A DNA stretch of 64,000 nucleotides, taken from positions 148,288,759 through 148,352,758 of the forward strand of contig CATIUR010000003.1 in assembly GCA_949592205.1 (NCBI GenBank), in the 5' to 3' direction. Of the stretch, positions 22,801 to 33,340 are shown piece after piece. The notes below the pieces were generated by a model. It made no database searches. It worked only from the letters and a program-made list of their open reading frames with translations, and was not told the origin of the DNA. This stretch comes from Helichrysum umbraculigerum. Lineage: Eukaryota > Streptophyta > Magnoliopsida > Asterales > Asteraceae. Every line of letters begins with the position of its first letter. Position 1 is the first letter of the stretch. Made by a program: the position numbers and the translations under genes.

Positions 22801-23581
22801 ACCTACGAATGATGCTAGAGTTGTGGTGAAATTTCTTAAACATTTATTTTCAAGATTTGGAACTCCCAGAGCATTGATTAGTGATAGAGGTACTCATTTT
22901 TGTAATACTCAATTAGAGAAAGTATTAAAACGGTATGGAGTTAGTCATCGATTCGCTACACCTTATCATCCACAGACTAGTGGACAGGTTGAAAATACCA
23001 ATCGTGCATTAAAATGTATTTTGGAACGTTATGTTGGTTCTAACAGAAAAGATTGGTCGAAAAAGTTAGATGATGCACTTTGGGCATATAGGACAACATT
23101 TAAAACACCTACAGGTTGTACTCCGTATAGATTAATTTATGGAAAAGCTTGTCATTTGCCAGTGGAAATAGAACACAAAGCATATTGGGCACTTCGAGAA
23201 TGCAACATGGATATCGATGAAGTTGGTAAACATCGCTTTTTACAGTTACATGAGTTAGATGAGCTTCATTGGAATGCTTATGAAAATTCAAGGTTCTATA
23301 AAGAAAGAACGAAGAAATGGCACGATGCAAGACTTCGAGGAGATAAAGAATTTGTTGCTGGAGAACATGTGCTTTTGTACAATTCACGTATTAGGTTATT
23401 TCCTGGTAAATTGAAATCCAGATGGAGCGGACCGTTTGTTATTCACCAAGTTCGTGCAAATGGGAGTGTGGATTTGATAGCTTTCGATGGAACTATTTTT
23501 ACAGTTAATGGACATCGTTTGAAGAAATATTATGAAGATAATGTTATTGAGAATATTTCAGATATAACTTTGGAAGGATAA
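19808..23581 (+). CDS. Athila pol: protease, reverse transcriptase, RNase H, integrase
   Basis: A frame of 1257 codons, intact, in the same phase as gag and starting at the ATG that directly follows the gag stop. Protease with DLGAS near residue 65; reverse transcriptase with CIDYRKLN (about 438) and FMDDFSVFG (about 538); RNase H with MCDASDYAVG (about 684) and TDHSALK; integrase with an H-H-C-C finger (about 895-940, ending CDSCQRAG) and the catalytic core WGIDFIGPF (about 965), SDRGTHF (about 1025) and HPQTSGQVE (about 1055). It encodes the enzymes for reverse transcription and integration. It is probably not expressed, because gag is truncated and the 5' LTR is absent. Confidence 0.9.
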   Translation: MPKYAKYLKELLTNKSKLDNVTKVTMNARCSAIMQNKLPPKVKDPGSITIPCKIGEITIENALADLGASISLMPYTLYMRLGLGEPKPICMCIELADRSVQYPRGIVENVLIKVDKYVFPCDFVILDMVEDPKVPIILGRPFLATTHALIDVFNRKITMRLGNDKIVFDVNNSMKFPDYVDDTCYYLNSYEYMDNSSFQDFLGKDQADIGILNGWTEEFDTAKDLAEFDKLLGEDEDLEEATVIIQQHPEEEAIQPVAKIINQELIPYSVNNIPCFKEEIFEIKTSIEKPPQLELKELPAHLEYAYLQGTSDLPVIISSKLSTVEKERLVQVLKQHKQAIAWKIMDIKGISPTYCTHKILMEKDFKPVVQPLRRFNPNVKDVVRKEIIKLLDSGLIYPISDSPWVSPVHVVPKKGGITVIPNEKNDLIPTRTVTGWRVCIDYRKLNDATRKDHFPLPFIDQMIERLAGKEFYCFLDGFSGYFQIPIAAEDQDKTTFTCPFGTFAYRRMPFGLCNAPATFQRCMIAIFHDMVEDFMEVFMDDFSVFGDSFDSCLKNLQKMLQRCEGANLVLNWKKCHFMVREGIVLGHKISKIGIEVDQAKIEAISKLPYPTNVKGIRSFLGHAGFYRRFIPDFSKIARPLNHLLEKDAKFEFTDKCKQSFDTLKEKLVSAPVMTGPNWNLPFELMCDASDYAVGAVLGQRIDKKFKPIYYASKTLTDAQENYTTTEKELLAVVFAFDKFRSYLVLTKTVVYTDHSALKYLFNKQDARPRLLRWILLLQEFDIEIKDKKGAENVAADHLSRLENPELEALDEEEIQDSFPDEKLMAVQEMKEIPWFANYANYLVTKMLPRMDYQKRKKFFSDLKYYFWEDPFLFRYCADGIIRRCVDGKEAQQIINHCHEGPVGGHNEPSYTAKKIFDAGFYWPTIFKDTYAFVRNCDSCQRAGNISKRDEMPQNSIQVCEIFDVWGIDFIGPFPISHGNKYILVAVDYVSKWVETKALPTNDARVVVKFLKHLFSRFGTPRALISDRGTHFCNTQLEKVLKRYGVSHRFATPYHPQTSGQVENTNRALKCILERYVGSNRKDWSKKLDDALWAYRTTFKTPTGCTPYRLIYGKACHLPVEIEHKAYWALRECNMDIDEVGKHRFLQLHELDELHWNAYENSRFYKERTKKWHDARLRGDKEFVAGEHVLLYNSRIRLFPGKLKSRWSGPFVIHQVRANGSVDLIAFDGTIFTVNGHRLKKYYEDNVIENISDITLEG

Positions 23582-24454
23582 GTTATAAGATAATGTCGAA
23601 CTTACCGACATTTAAACAAAAGTGCTTCTTGGGAGACAACCCATGTTTATTTTTATATGTTATGTTTTTCTTTTTATGTTTTTATTTTCAGGTTTGAACT
23701 TTGTGGGTGTGTTCACTGAAAACCCTCACGAGACTATAACTCGTCCACTCGGGATACCGAGGGGTTTAAAGGCTTATTGCATATGCTAAATGCAATCGTG
23801 ATTAACTACGAAAGTGTGGATGTTGTATATTATTTTTCAAGAGATGAAGGAATCAACCAAGAAGATTTTTCTTAGCCGATGATGAAATTTATAATTTCAT
23901 TCAGGGGAGTTTTTCTGTTCTATTTTTCTTTCCCTTACTCACTTTTGTTTATCAATTTTTATACAATGAGGGCATTGTATAATTTAAGTGTGGGGATAGG
24001 GTTTGTAAGAAAAAGAATTTCTTTAATTAAACATTTAAGTTTCTATTGTTCTAAAAAAATTTTAAAAATTTAAAATTTTAAGTGAATAACTAAGTATTTA
24101 TTAGTTAGAATATATTTTTTAAAGTTTTGTTTTGTATTTAGAAGTTTAGACTTTAATGTGGATTAACTGTTTTTTATATATACGTAAGCTACTTAATAAA
24201 GGAAGTGATATACAGTTATATGATATGATGTACTAATAGACAATCTATATGAGGATTTCTGAATTTTTAAAAAATTAATATTAAATAACTTGCTTATTAT
24301 TTTATGATACATAATATGATGTATGACATAAAAAGTCTTAATTTTTAAATCTATTATGCAATAATTTTATATCTTTTTACTTATATATGTGAGTACATTT
24401 GGGGGTAAATATTGATGGTTTCCTCTGTTATACGAAAGTATAGACATGGTTTCT
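23582..24454 (+). other. Athila 3' spacer, no coding signal
   Basis: Contains CTTCTTGGGAGACAACCCAT just after pol, a stretch conserved in Athila-like elements, and AAGTGTGGGG at 23977, a polypurine-like word that recurs before the LTR at 33325. There is no env-like frame. It ends at TTTCT|TGTAAC, where Tekay-2 inserted. Confidence 0.6.
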
Positions 24455-27400
24455 TGTAACATCCTCCCTATGGGTCCGGTATTTTCTTAAACTTTAAATA
24501 ATATTCATTGTGTTAGGATAAATTTAATATTATTGTTAGTTGATAATATTAGTTTAAAAAGTTAAGTAAGTTATTGTGTTAGATTAATAACTTATTTTGT
24601 TGAACTAATATGGTTATTTGGAAAATAATAATATTTGAACTGTGAAATGATTTTGGTTCCAGACAATAGATTAGAATGGGGACTAAAATTTAATAAGTTA
24701 TAAGGTCGGCATATGTTAGTACCGACTTAATTGTTTCCTTTACTTTCCCATTAAGGAAAGTATTCTTCTTGTACCTCGACTAAACCACACAGCCTCAAAA
24801 CAAGTAGCAAAAAGGGAGAATTAGGTGTTGACTAAATTTAATCATTTTTACCATCATCCTCTTCCTCTATTATTGTAAGTATACTCATACTTGTATCTTC
24901 TATGTAGTTAATTTGTCTTAAAAACTAGGTATTATAGAGATATTATAAAAAAAAAATTAAATCGATGCTTGGGATGATGAAATTATAATTAGTTAGTATT
25001 ATAACGCCCCAGAATTTACAACTGTTTTTTTTTTTTTTTTTTTTTAAACAATTCGGAAGCTCAAGTCCCAAAACATATATATACATAAAATGACATATCG
25101 TCATCTTCCATTACCTAAGTTCTAAGTATTGATTATTACCGTTTACAAAACAATCCTTTATATCCGGGACATTATATAATCAAATATTTTAAACTGTATT
25201 AAATAATAATCAGAGTAATCCTAGTCAAACATTCTTCAGTTACTCCTTGACCCGCCCATAACAATAAATATTAACCTGCAAGGAGTAAACAACGAGGGAT
25301 TAGCACGAAGCTAAGTGAGTTAACTCATCACTAACAATACAACTTAGTTTAACACCATGAGTTCACCACATTTAACACTTTGACTCAACATCACCAGAGG
25401 ATCGGTGGCCCTTGTGGCGCCCTCAGCCGCGGTGGCCCACCAAGCGACACTTACACCAACTGCAGGCCAATACAGTGGTTAACCGATAACTGTTTGTTAC
25501 CTTTAGTCAACACAAGCCTTACTTACAACGAATGTTCACAACCCTTGTGTTGACTAGCCTGTAACTACACAGTCCAACATAGTTGACCTCTATTAACACA
25601 ATTACCAATAGGTCACTTAACACTTAACACTTTAACACTTTAACACAATTCACAATTCAACTTAACACAGGTATAACACATAACACTTGAAGTAACCACA
25701 ATAGTGATCACTAAATTATAGTGAGAGATCAAAGTCCACTCACCGACTACCATAGTCGCCCACTCAGTAGTCTAATATCACTGAGTCTTCTCCATATCTG
25801 GAAATACAACAAAATACACAAGTCAGTTACTTGTATCAAATCTACATAACATTACTCCAATAGATTTATACCAACAATCTCAATTCATATGTATTAACAT
25901 AATCATCACATACATCAAGTTTCATACTTCTTGAATTGTTTCTTAATCATGATTAGATATCATGTTAACCAATTTTCAACTATATAACAATTTAGTTATC
26001 ACTTGTAGTAATTTCACATAATTCATTCCATTAATATGAATTATCACTATTAACTTCATTAGTTCATCATCACTATCAAATTACGATCATAGAACCACAT
26101 CATCATATTAATCCACCTTTAGTTCTCACTAATCATCATGATTAATCATTAACAATTTTATCAAACTCCTTATAATACTCATCTTTATCAAGTACACTTA
26201 ACTCATTTTCATATTCTAACTTGAATAATATCAATTATCATCAATATTCATCAATAATCAATCATACTATAATCATTAACAACATTCATCAATTTATACT
26301 TTAGTCACACTAGCTTAAAACATTGATTATAATATTATCAACTAACCCATGAACTTTATTAATGATCATATTATCACTTTCTTCATTTCTTTGTTAGGGT
26401 TTACATAATAATCATCATTTAATCATCAACTAACAATCATATCATCACTTCAACCTTTAATTTTCGGATTATAATCAATAACCCAACAAAATCATCAAGT
26501 TTCCCATAAAACTCATGAACCCTAATTCAAAATTACAACTTTTGGCTTGAATCATGTTACTTAACATCATTAGTAAGTTTAATAAACATCAATTTAACAA
26601 AAACAAGCTCTAATTTCGAATTTACATAAAGAACACCCAAACCCCCAAATTCTAGGGTTCTTAAATCAAAGATTAAGGACTTACAATATGAATAGAAAGA
26701 GTAGATGATGATAATCTTCATGCTAGAAACTTGAATCCGAATTTGTGTTCTTCAATTTGATGATTTCATCAAGTTTTTTGATTTAGGGTAAATGTGTGTG
26801 TATGTATGCATCGTACGTATGTATGTATGAATGAGAATTAAAGACCGACTCATAATATGAGTCTAAAATATAACTAGTCAAATTTCATTCCCCGTACTTA
26901 TCGTTGTTTGGAACTTAAAAACCATTTGCGGGGAAATACAATTTTATTTTACCGTCAACTAAATAAATTTAAAACAATCAATATTTCACTAGCCACAATA
27001 TTTCCTGAGGCTTATCGACCTATTAATTTTACAATCAAACGCAATAACAATTTTAAATCGCATTTAAAATTTACAGAAAATATCTATTACTTCTAGGTCC
27101 AATTTGAGGATGTTACAAGTATTGATTGTGATCATATTAATGTAGTAACTTTAATTGAAGCCAAGTATGTAGTAAGTTAGAAATTTGAGTTTAACCAAAT
27201 AGGTTATATAAATGGTCTTGATGGAACATGAAATTAAAGCTTTAGTGATATTATTGTTGTACATGACGTAGTTTACAACTAATGAATATAATGAACCGAA
27301 TGGAATCAAGTTGGTTTTATTAAGTAGTGAATCGATTTAAGTAGGTAGATTAGTGAAGGGATATGAACTTAAAATTTGAAATGAAGTAACTGATGTTATA

Positions 27401-28507
27401 TCTTGTAATTAATGTCCTCTTGGTGTCAAAAGAAATTATTATGTCGAAGTTATAACTGATTCTTGTGTACTTTTATGTTTTTATTTTAAGTACTAAATAA
27501 ATTCTAGTATTATTACATTAATGTTAATAGGTATGTTTAAGTATGATTAAGATAGAATTAAGGATATTTTAGTGTCATTAATAAACTTCTTAATTCTTTG
27601 AATTGTGTAATTATATAAGTTATATATATTGATGAAACAAGTTACTAACTTGCGTTGATTGTTGTTCTCAGATCCTCCAAAAGATAAGTGACGCTTGGAA
27701 TCTGAGTTTGTAGCTTCAGAGGTATTGGTGAGTGGATTCGGAACTCACCATTTGATTTAGTTGTAACTGTTTGGTTAAAACAAGTAAACGTAGATATGTT
27801 GTTATATTTAATATTCATTGTTGATTATAAGTCTACGTGCTATGTGTGGCTTTCGGGCATCAGTTGTTAATGAGGTCAACAGGTTGAACTGGTTGGTTGG
27901 GCTAGTTGGTTGTTGTGTGAATGACACAGGGTCTTGCTTCATTTGTTGTGTGTATAGAACCTGTGTCTGAGTATAGTAACCACTAGCCATCGGTCTCGTC
28001 CGTTATGGCCATACGGATATGGTTGGATAAGTGTTCTTGGGGAGCCACCCGGGTATTATGGTTTTCCCCAGAGCCACCGATCTTCATTACTATATTGTTG
28101 ACTAGTTGTAATACATGTTTACGGTTGTTTGGGGTAAACAGACGGTTAAGCTAAGTTGAGTTGTGTGTGATGAATTCATTCACTTAGCTTTGTGCTAATC
28201 CCTCATTTTACTTCCTGCAGGTTTTATTTTGGGAATGTGGGTAGCAGGAAACTAGTGCCATTGGCAGGGAGTGTTTGACAGCCGTGCTACTCTGATAAAG
28301 TTTTGTTATAAACTAAAGTTTGGTACAATATAATACCCCGATTGTGTAATAGTGTAATGATGGTTTTCATGTTTAAAATGGTTGTGTATGAAAGCTTTAA
28401 ACAGGTTGTCTACATTATCTGGGTTATTTGATAATGAAGTATATTATAAATTATACGCTTCCGTTATAAATCATATTATAATCATATAATAAATGAGGGG
28501 TGTTATA
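24455..28507 (+). repeat. 5' LTR of Tekay-2 (interrupted by solo LTR D)
   Basis: Starts TGTAACATCC and ends GAGGGGTGTTATA, 3 bases before the primer-binding site. Without the nested LTR it is about 1.93 kb. It ends in TA, not CA, as does the related solo LTR A at 18811. Shares blocks with solo LTR B. Confidence 0.88.
25000..27117 (-). repeat. Solo LTR D (Tekay-type, inverted) inside the Tekay-2 5' LTR
   Basis: The minus strand begins TGTAACATCC (27117) and ends GGGGCGTTATA (25000). Perfect 5-bp target copies AGTAT at 24995-24999 and 27118-27122. Length 2118 bp. Its blocks (for example CACTGTATTGGCCTGCAGTT on the minus strand near 25470) match solo LTR A. A T-run lies at 25026-25045. Confidence 0.9.
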
Positions 28508-28510
28508 AGT

Positions 28511-28522
28511 TGGTATCAGAGC
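28511..28522 (+). other. Primer-binding site (initiator tRNA-Met) of Tekay-2
   Basis: TGGTATCAGAGC, 3 bases after the end of the 5' LTR, identical to that of Tekay-1. Confidence 0.92.
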
Positions 28523-28682
28523 ATAGTTTTGGGCTAATTGAGCATTGTAAAGTGTTCAACCCCAATTATGAGTTGTGTTATGTCAAACATTCCTGGGTAT
28601 GGGATTTAGCATTTGTTGTGAATCGGTTAGTAGATAGGTACTAACGATTAACGAGTTTCAAGTTGTTGTGTTGATTACAGAT

Positions 28683-31600
28683 ATGGCAGATAAAGAACCA
28701 CCGACTACCAACCCTAACAATGCCTCAAGGATCGATGCTCCTCACATGGATACTCATAATGAACAACATGATCCGGATGGTACTTTTATTCCTGTTGGTG
28801 AAGAATCAAACAGAGAGGATTATATGCATGATCTTGAAGACGAAGTGATTACTCTCAGAGAATTCAAAAGACAAGCTGAAGAAGCTGCAGCTCAGCAACG
28901 TCTTCAACAAGCTTCACTGTTTGGTACTACTTCATCACCTCAATCCAGTAAGACATGTTCTTTTAAAACCTTTATGGCAAGCAGACCTCCTGAGTATTCT
29001 GGTAGCACTAATCCGACGGTTACTTTAAACTGGTTGAGAAATATGGAAAGAAAATTCGATGTGACTTGTTGTGAGGAAAGGTTTAAAGTCCCATACGCGG
29101 TTCAATGCCTTAAGGATGAAGCTATGGTTTGGTGGGATTCTATTACTGGACATTTAACTCAACAACAAAAGGAAGCTATCCGATGGCCCGAATTTCATCA
29201 TGCAGTTTGCAATCAGTATTGTTCGGATTTTGATATGGCTCGGATCAGACGAGAGTTTGTGAATTTGCAACTAACTGACAAGATGACGATAGATGAGTTA
29301 ATTGCATAGTTTTCTGAAAAGCTGCGGTTTGTTCAACAGTGGGTCCCAGATGAGAAAACTAGAATTGAGCAGTTTGTGGATACTTTACCTCATAATTATC
29401 GTACTACTGTGAGGTTAGCTGGTACTCTATCTCAAGCTTTTACCCTTGCACGTTCGGTTGACAGTGACATAAGGGGGTTTCGAGATTCTCAAGCTAGAGA
29501 TACTTCTTCTTCTTCCAGGTTTAGAACAGATTCTTTAGGGAAAGGAAAGTCGAGGTGGCAAAGAGATCGACAGAGTCAGAGATCCGGTAGTAAAAGTGGT
29601 TCTTCTGGAGGTTCTAACTGGTGTAATTCTTGTAAGTCGAGGCATTCTGGTCAGTGTACTCCTCAGACAAATAAATGCCTTAAATGTGGTGAGCTTGGGC
29701 ACGACATCGAGAATTGCAGGTATCCTAATTTTGTGTGCTGGAATTGTAAGAAAGAAGGACATCGGGTTGGTCAGTGTCCTGAGGCAGGGAGACAGGGTTC
29801 TGGTTCGGTCGGGAGTTCGTCATCTTCCGGGCAAAAGCGGAAGAATCCTCCGCCGGCTACTAGTAGGGCCTTTCAGATGACTGTTGACGAAGCAGTGCAC
29901 ACAGAGGATGTCATCACTGGTACTTTTCTTATAAACTCTGTACCAGCGCGTGTGTTGTTTGATTCTGGAGCTAATTGTTCTTTTATATCTGTGTGTTTTT
30001 GTGATAAGTTGAAATTGCACCCTACCTTGATTACTTAGCCCATAGAAGTAGAGATTGTTAGTGGCAAGTTAGTTCCCGTTACCACCTTGGTGACTGGAGC
30101 TAGTATTATTATAGATGAGCAGGCTTTTCCCATTTCCTTCTTGTTGATGCCAATTCCGAGCTTTGATGTAATTATTGGTATGGATTGGTTGAGTCAAAAT
30201 AAAGCCAGTATAGATTGTTACCACAAGTTGATTCAAATCCCAATCTCTGAAGGGTCATATGTTGTGGCTCGAGGAGAACGGGATAGTGTGTCTATTCCCC
30301 TGATCTCTATGATGAAAGCTAGGAAGTCATTGTCTAAAGGTTGTGAATCGTATCTAGCTTATGTGATTAATGCCAAAGTAGAAAAGAAATCTATTTCTGA
30401 TGTCCGGGTAGTTTCTGAATATCCGAAAGTGTTCCCCGATGAATTACCTGGTTTACCATCTGTTAAGGAAGTTGAATACCGGATTGACCTTGTTCCTGGC
30501 TCTTCGCCTGTAGCCAAAGCTCCCTATAGATTAGCTCCTTCTGAAATACGTGAAATGATGAATCAGATACAGGGGTTATTGGATAAAGGGTTCATTAGAC
30601 CTAGTTCTTCACCGTGGGGTGCCCCAGTTTTGTTTGTGAAAAAGAAGGATGGGTCTTTTCATATGTGTATTGATTATAGGGAACTGAACAAAAGGACAGT
30701 AAAGAATAAATATCCCTTGCCTCGAATAGATGACTTGTTTGATCAGTTGCAGGGATCATCTGTATATTCTAAAATTGATTTGAGGTCAGGTTACCATCAG
30801 GTTCGTGTTCGTGATGAGGATGTTCCTAAAACTGCTTTTCGCACCAGGTATGGTCATTATGAATTCCTGGTTATGCCTTTTGGTTTGACGAATGCTCCAG
30901 CAGTTTTTATGGACTTGATGAACCGGGTATGTCGACCTTTCCTTGACAAATTTGTGATTGTGTTTATTGATGATATTCTGGTGTATTCTAAATCCGAATT
31001 AGAACATGAAATGCATTTGAGATTAGTGTTGGAAACATTGAAAAGAGAACACTTATATGCAAAATTTTCTAAATGTGAATTCTAGATTCGGGAGTTGCAA
31101 TTTCTGGGTCATATTATCTGTAATGATGGTGTCAAGGTCGATCCTTCTAAAATTGAAGCTGTGATGAATTGGAAAGCTCCAAAGACTGCTTTAGAGATAA
31201 AGAGTTTTCTTGGTTTGGCGGGTTATTACCGGAAGTTCATTAAGGATTTTTCTAAAATTGTCGGTTCGTTGACTAAATTGACCCGTAAGGATGAGAAATT
31301 TGTGTGGACTGATCAGCAGGAGGTAGCTTTTCAGACATTGAAACAGTTATTATGTCAGGCACCTGTGTTGGCATTACCAGAAGGGTCTGATGATTTTGTT
31401 GTTTACTGTGATGCATCTTATGCTGGGTTGGGTGGTGTTCTTATGCAGAGAGACAGAGTTATTGCATATGCTTCTCGGCAATTGAAACAGGATGAAAGAA
31501 ACTATCCTACTCACGATTTAGAGTTGGCAGCTGTTGTGTTTGCATTGAAAATCTGGAGACATTTTCTTTATGGTACACGGTGTATTATCTGTACAGATCA

Positions 31601-32838
31601 CAAGAGTCTTCAGTACATGTTTTCTCAGAAAGAGTTGAATATGCGTCAGAGACGATAGTTAGAGTTAATCAAAGATTATGATTGTGAAATTCGTTACCAT
31701 CCAGGCAAGGCAAATGTTGTTGCTGATGCTTTGAGTCGAAAAGGTACCTCTGACCGAATTTATTATTTGAGAGTTGATGTTTCTTCTGACTTAGTGGATA
31801 AAATTAAAGATGCACAATTGGAAGCTTTATTAGATCATAACCTTAAGTCAGAAATCATGTTGAAAAGAAAATATTTGTTGATTGACGATTCTAGAGGATT
31901 GAAGACTTTTCAGTCTCGCGTGTGAGTTCCTCTTATTGGTGGTATTCGGGATGTGATTTTGAATGAAGCCCATAAGTCCAGATTATCTGTTCATCCTGGT
32001 AGTACTCGCATGTACAACGATTTGAAGCCTTTGTATTGGTGGCCTACAATGAAGACTGACATTGCACAGTTTGTTGGAACATGTCATGTGTGTGCTCAGG
32101 TCAAAGCTGAACATCAGAAACCATATGGGTCGTTGAAACAGCTGGAAATCCCCGAGTGGAAGTGGGAGCATTTGACTATGGACTTTGTGACTAAACTTCC
32201 GCGTACATCTCGAGGTAATGATATGATTTGGGTCATTGTTGATCGGTTGACCAAAAGTGCTCATTTTCTAGCTTCCAGTGAGACGGCTTCTTTGAGTAAG
32301 CTTGCACAATTATATGTTAATGAGATTGTTTCCCAACATGGTATTCCGTTGTCTATTGTATCAGATAGGGATTCTCGGTTTGTTTCTCATTTTTGGCAAA
32401 GCTTACAGCATGAGTTAGGTACACATGTAAACCTCAGTACAGCTTATCATCCTCAAACTGATGGCCAATCTGAGAGGACGATTCAGACACTCGAGGATAT
32501 GTTGAGAGCTTGTGTTTTGGAGTATGGCGGTTCTTGGGATTCGTACCTACCGTTGGTTGAGTTTGCTTATAATAATTCTTATCACTCCAGTATCGGTATG
32601 CCTCCATACGAGATGTTATATGGGCGTCGGTGTAGAACGCCTACGTGTTGGTTAGAGGCTGGTGAGAAACAGTTTGCTGGGCCAGATATTGTTCAGATTA
32701 CAGCTGACAAGGTGGCGATTGCGCGTGAAAAGTTGAAAGCTGCATGTGACAGACAAAAGCAATATGCAGATCCGCGTAGACGACCAATTACTTTCTCTGA
32801 AGGTGAGCTTGTGTATCTTAAAGTTTCTCCATGGAAAG
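28683..32838 (+). pseudogene. Gag-Pol of Tekay-2, one frame with five premature stops
   Basis: From ATG 28683 to the truncation point the reading frame never shifts. It is broken only by stops at 29307 (TAG), 30036 (TAG), 31083 (TAG), 31656 (TAG) and 31923 (TGA). Family comparison puts Trp at the last three (KCEF-stop-IRE, RQRR-stop-LEL, SRV-stop-VPL) and probably Gln at the first two, so all are C-to-T or G-to-A changes. Domains: gag, CCHC knuckles (CLKCGELGHDIENC, CWNCKKEGHRVGQC), protease LFDSGAN, reverse transcriptase FIDDIL, RNase H YCDASYAGLG, and integrase finger and core to VSPWK. Non-functional. A start at the in-frame TTG 28668 was not used. Confidence 0.9.
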
Positions 32839-33340
32839 TCTTAAAAATAAAAGATACCTAATGAGGTCGTCAAAATGGTTTGACCAAGTCTGGTTTTGCT
32901 TAAACCTGAATCAAGTTATGTCGCTCTGTTGCATGAAAATGCAGACCTGTCATCAATGTCTTGATTCTCTAAAATGTATTTCATATATTTAATTAGAATA
33001 TAAAAGAGAATTGTATAACTGAATTTAGAGGTATATCATATATGAAAATCATAAGTAATATACATAATAATAATAAAGATGTATTCAGAAATATGAATAT
33101 AGATTGTTTAAAGTGGACAAATATATTAGTAATCATTCATGAGCTATATATTACACAAATAATAATAATTTTATTTATACATTATAGTTATCCATGTTAA
33201 TTAAATCGTTTAAATTTTTAATTTATGAAACAGATTTTTAGTATTGGTATTCTGATTCTTAAATATTAGTTTGATGCTTATTTTTAAATTTTATTCAGTT
33301 TTCTACTTGAGGACAAGCAGAACTTAAGTGTGGGGATATT
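32839..33340 (+). other. Athila element, right part: non-coding spacer and polypurine tract
   Basis: Sequence to the right of the Tekay-2 deletion breakpoint, AT-rich and without open frames. It ends in GAACTTAAGTGTGGGGATATT (33320-33340), the polypurine-type tract before the 3' LTR. Assignment to the same Athila copy as 19004-24454 is inferred from orientation and the matching AAGTGTGGGG words. Confidence 0.6.

Larger units (their letters stand above)
19004..24454 (+). mobile_element. Athila-type Ty3/gypsy element, 5'-truncated, left part
   Basis: It starts abruptly inside gag at about 19004, runs through pol to 23581, then a spacer, and is interrupted at 24454 by Tekay-2. The remaining part with the 3' LTR is at 32839-34915. 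The DLGAS-type protease, FMDDFSVFG reverse transcriptase and the CFS/CxxC-rich integrase finger are typical of the Athila lineage. No 5' LTR or primer-binding site is present. Confidence 0.85.
24455..32838 (+). mobile_element. Tekay-2: decayed Ty3/gypsy chromovirus, 3'-truncated
   Basis: 5' LTR (24455-28507, containing solo LTR D), primer-binding site, one gag-pol frame with five stops, ending abruptly in the integrase C-terminal region at VSPWK (about 32838). The rest of integrase, the chromodomain, the polypurine tract and the 3' LTR are gone; Athila sequence resumes. It therefore inserted into the Athila element and later lost its right end in a deletion. The left flank TTTCT would be the target duplication. 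Confidence 0.88.

Noticed and set aside
28683..32838. Stop-codon readthrough or recoding in Tekay-2
   Set aside because: Five scattered stops at conserved Trp/Gln sites and a missing 3' end fit decay better than a programmed mechanism.
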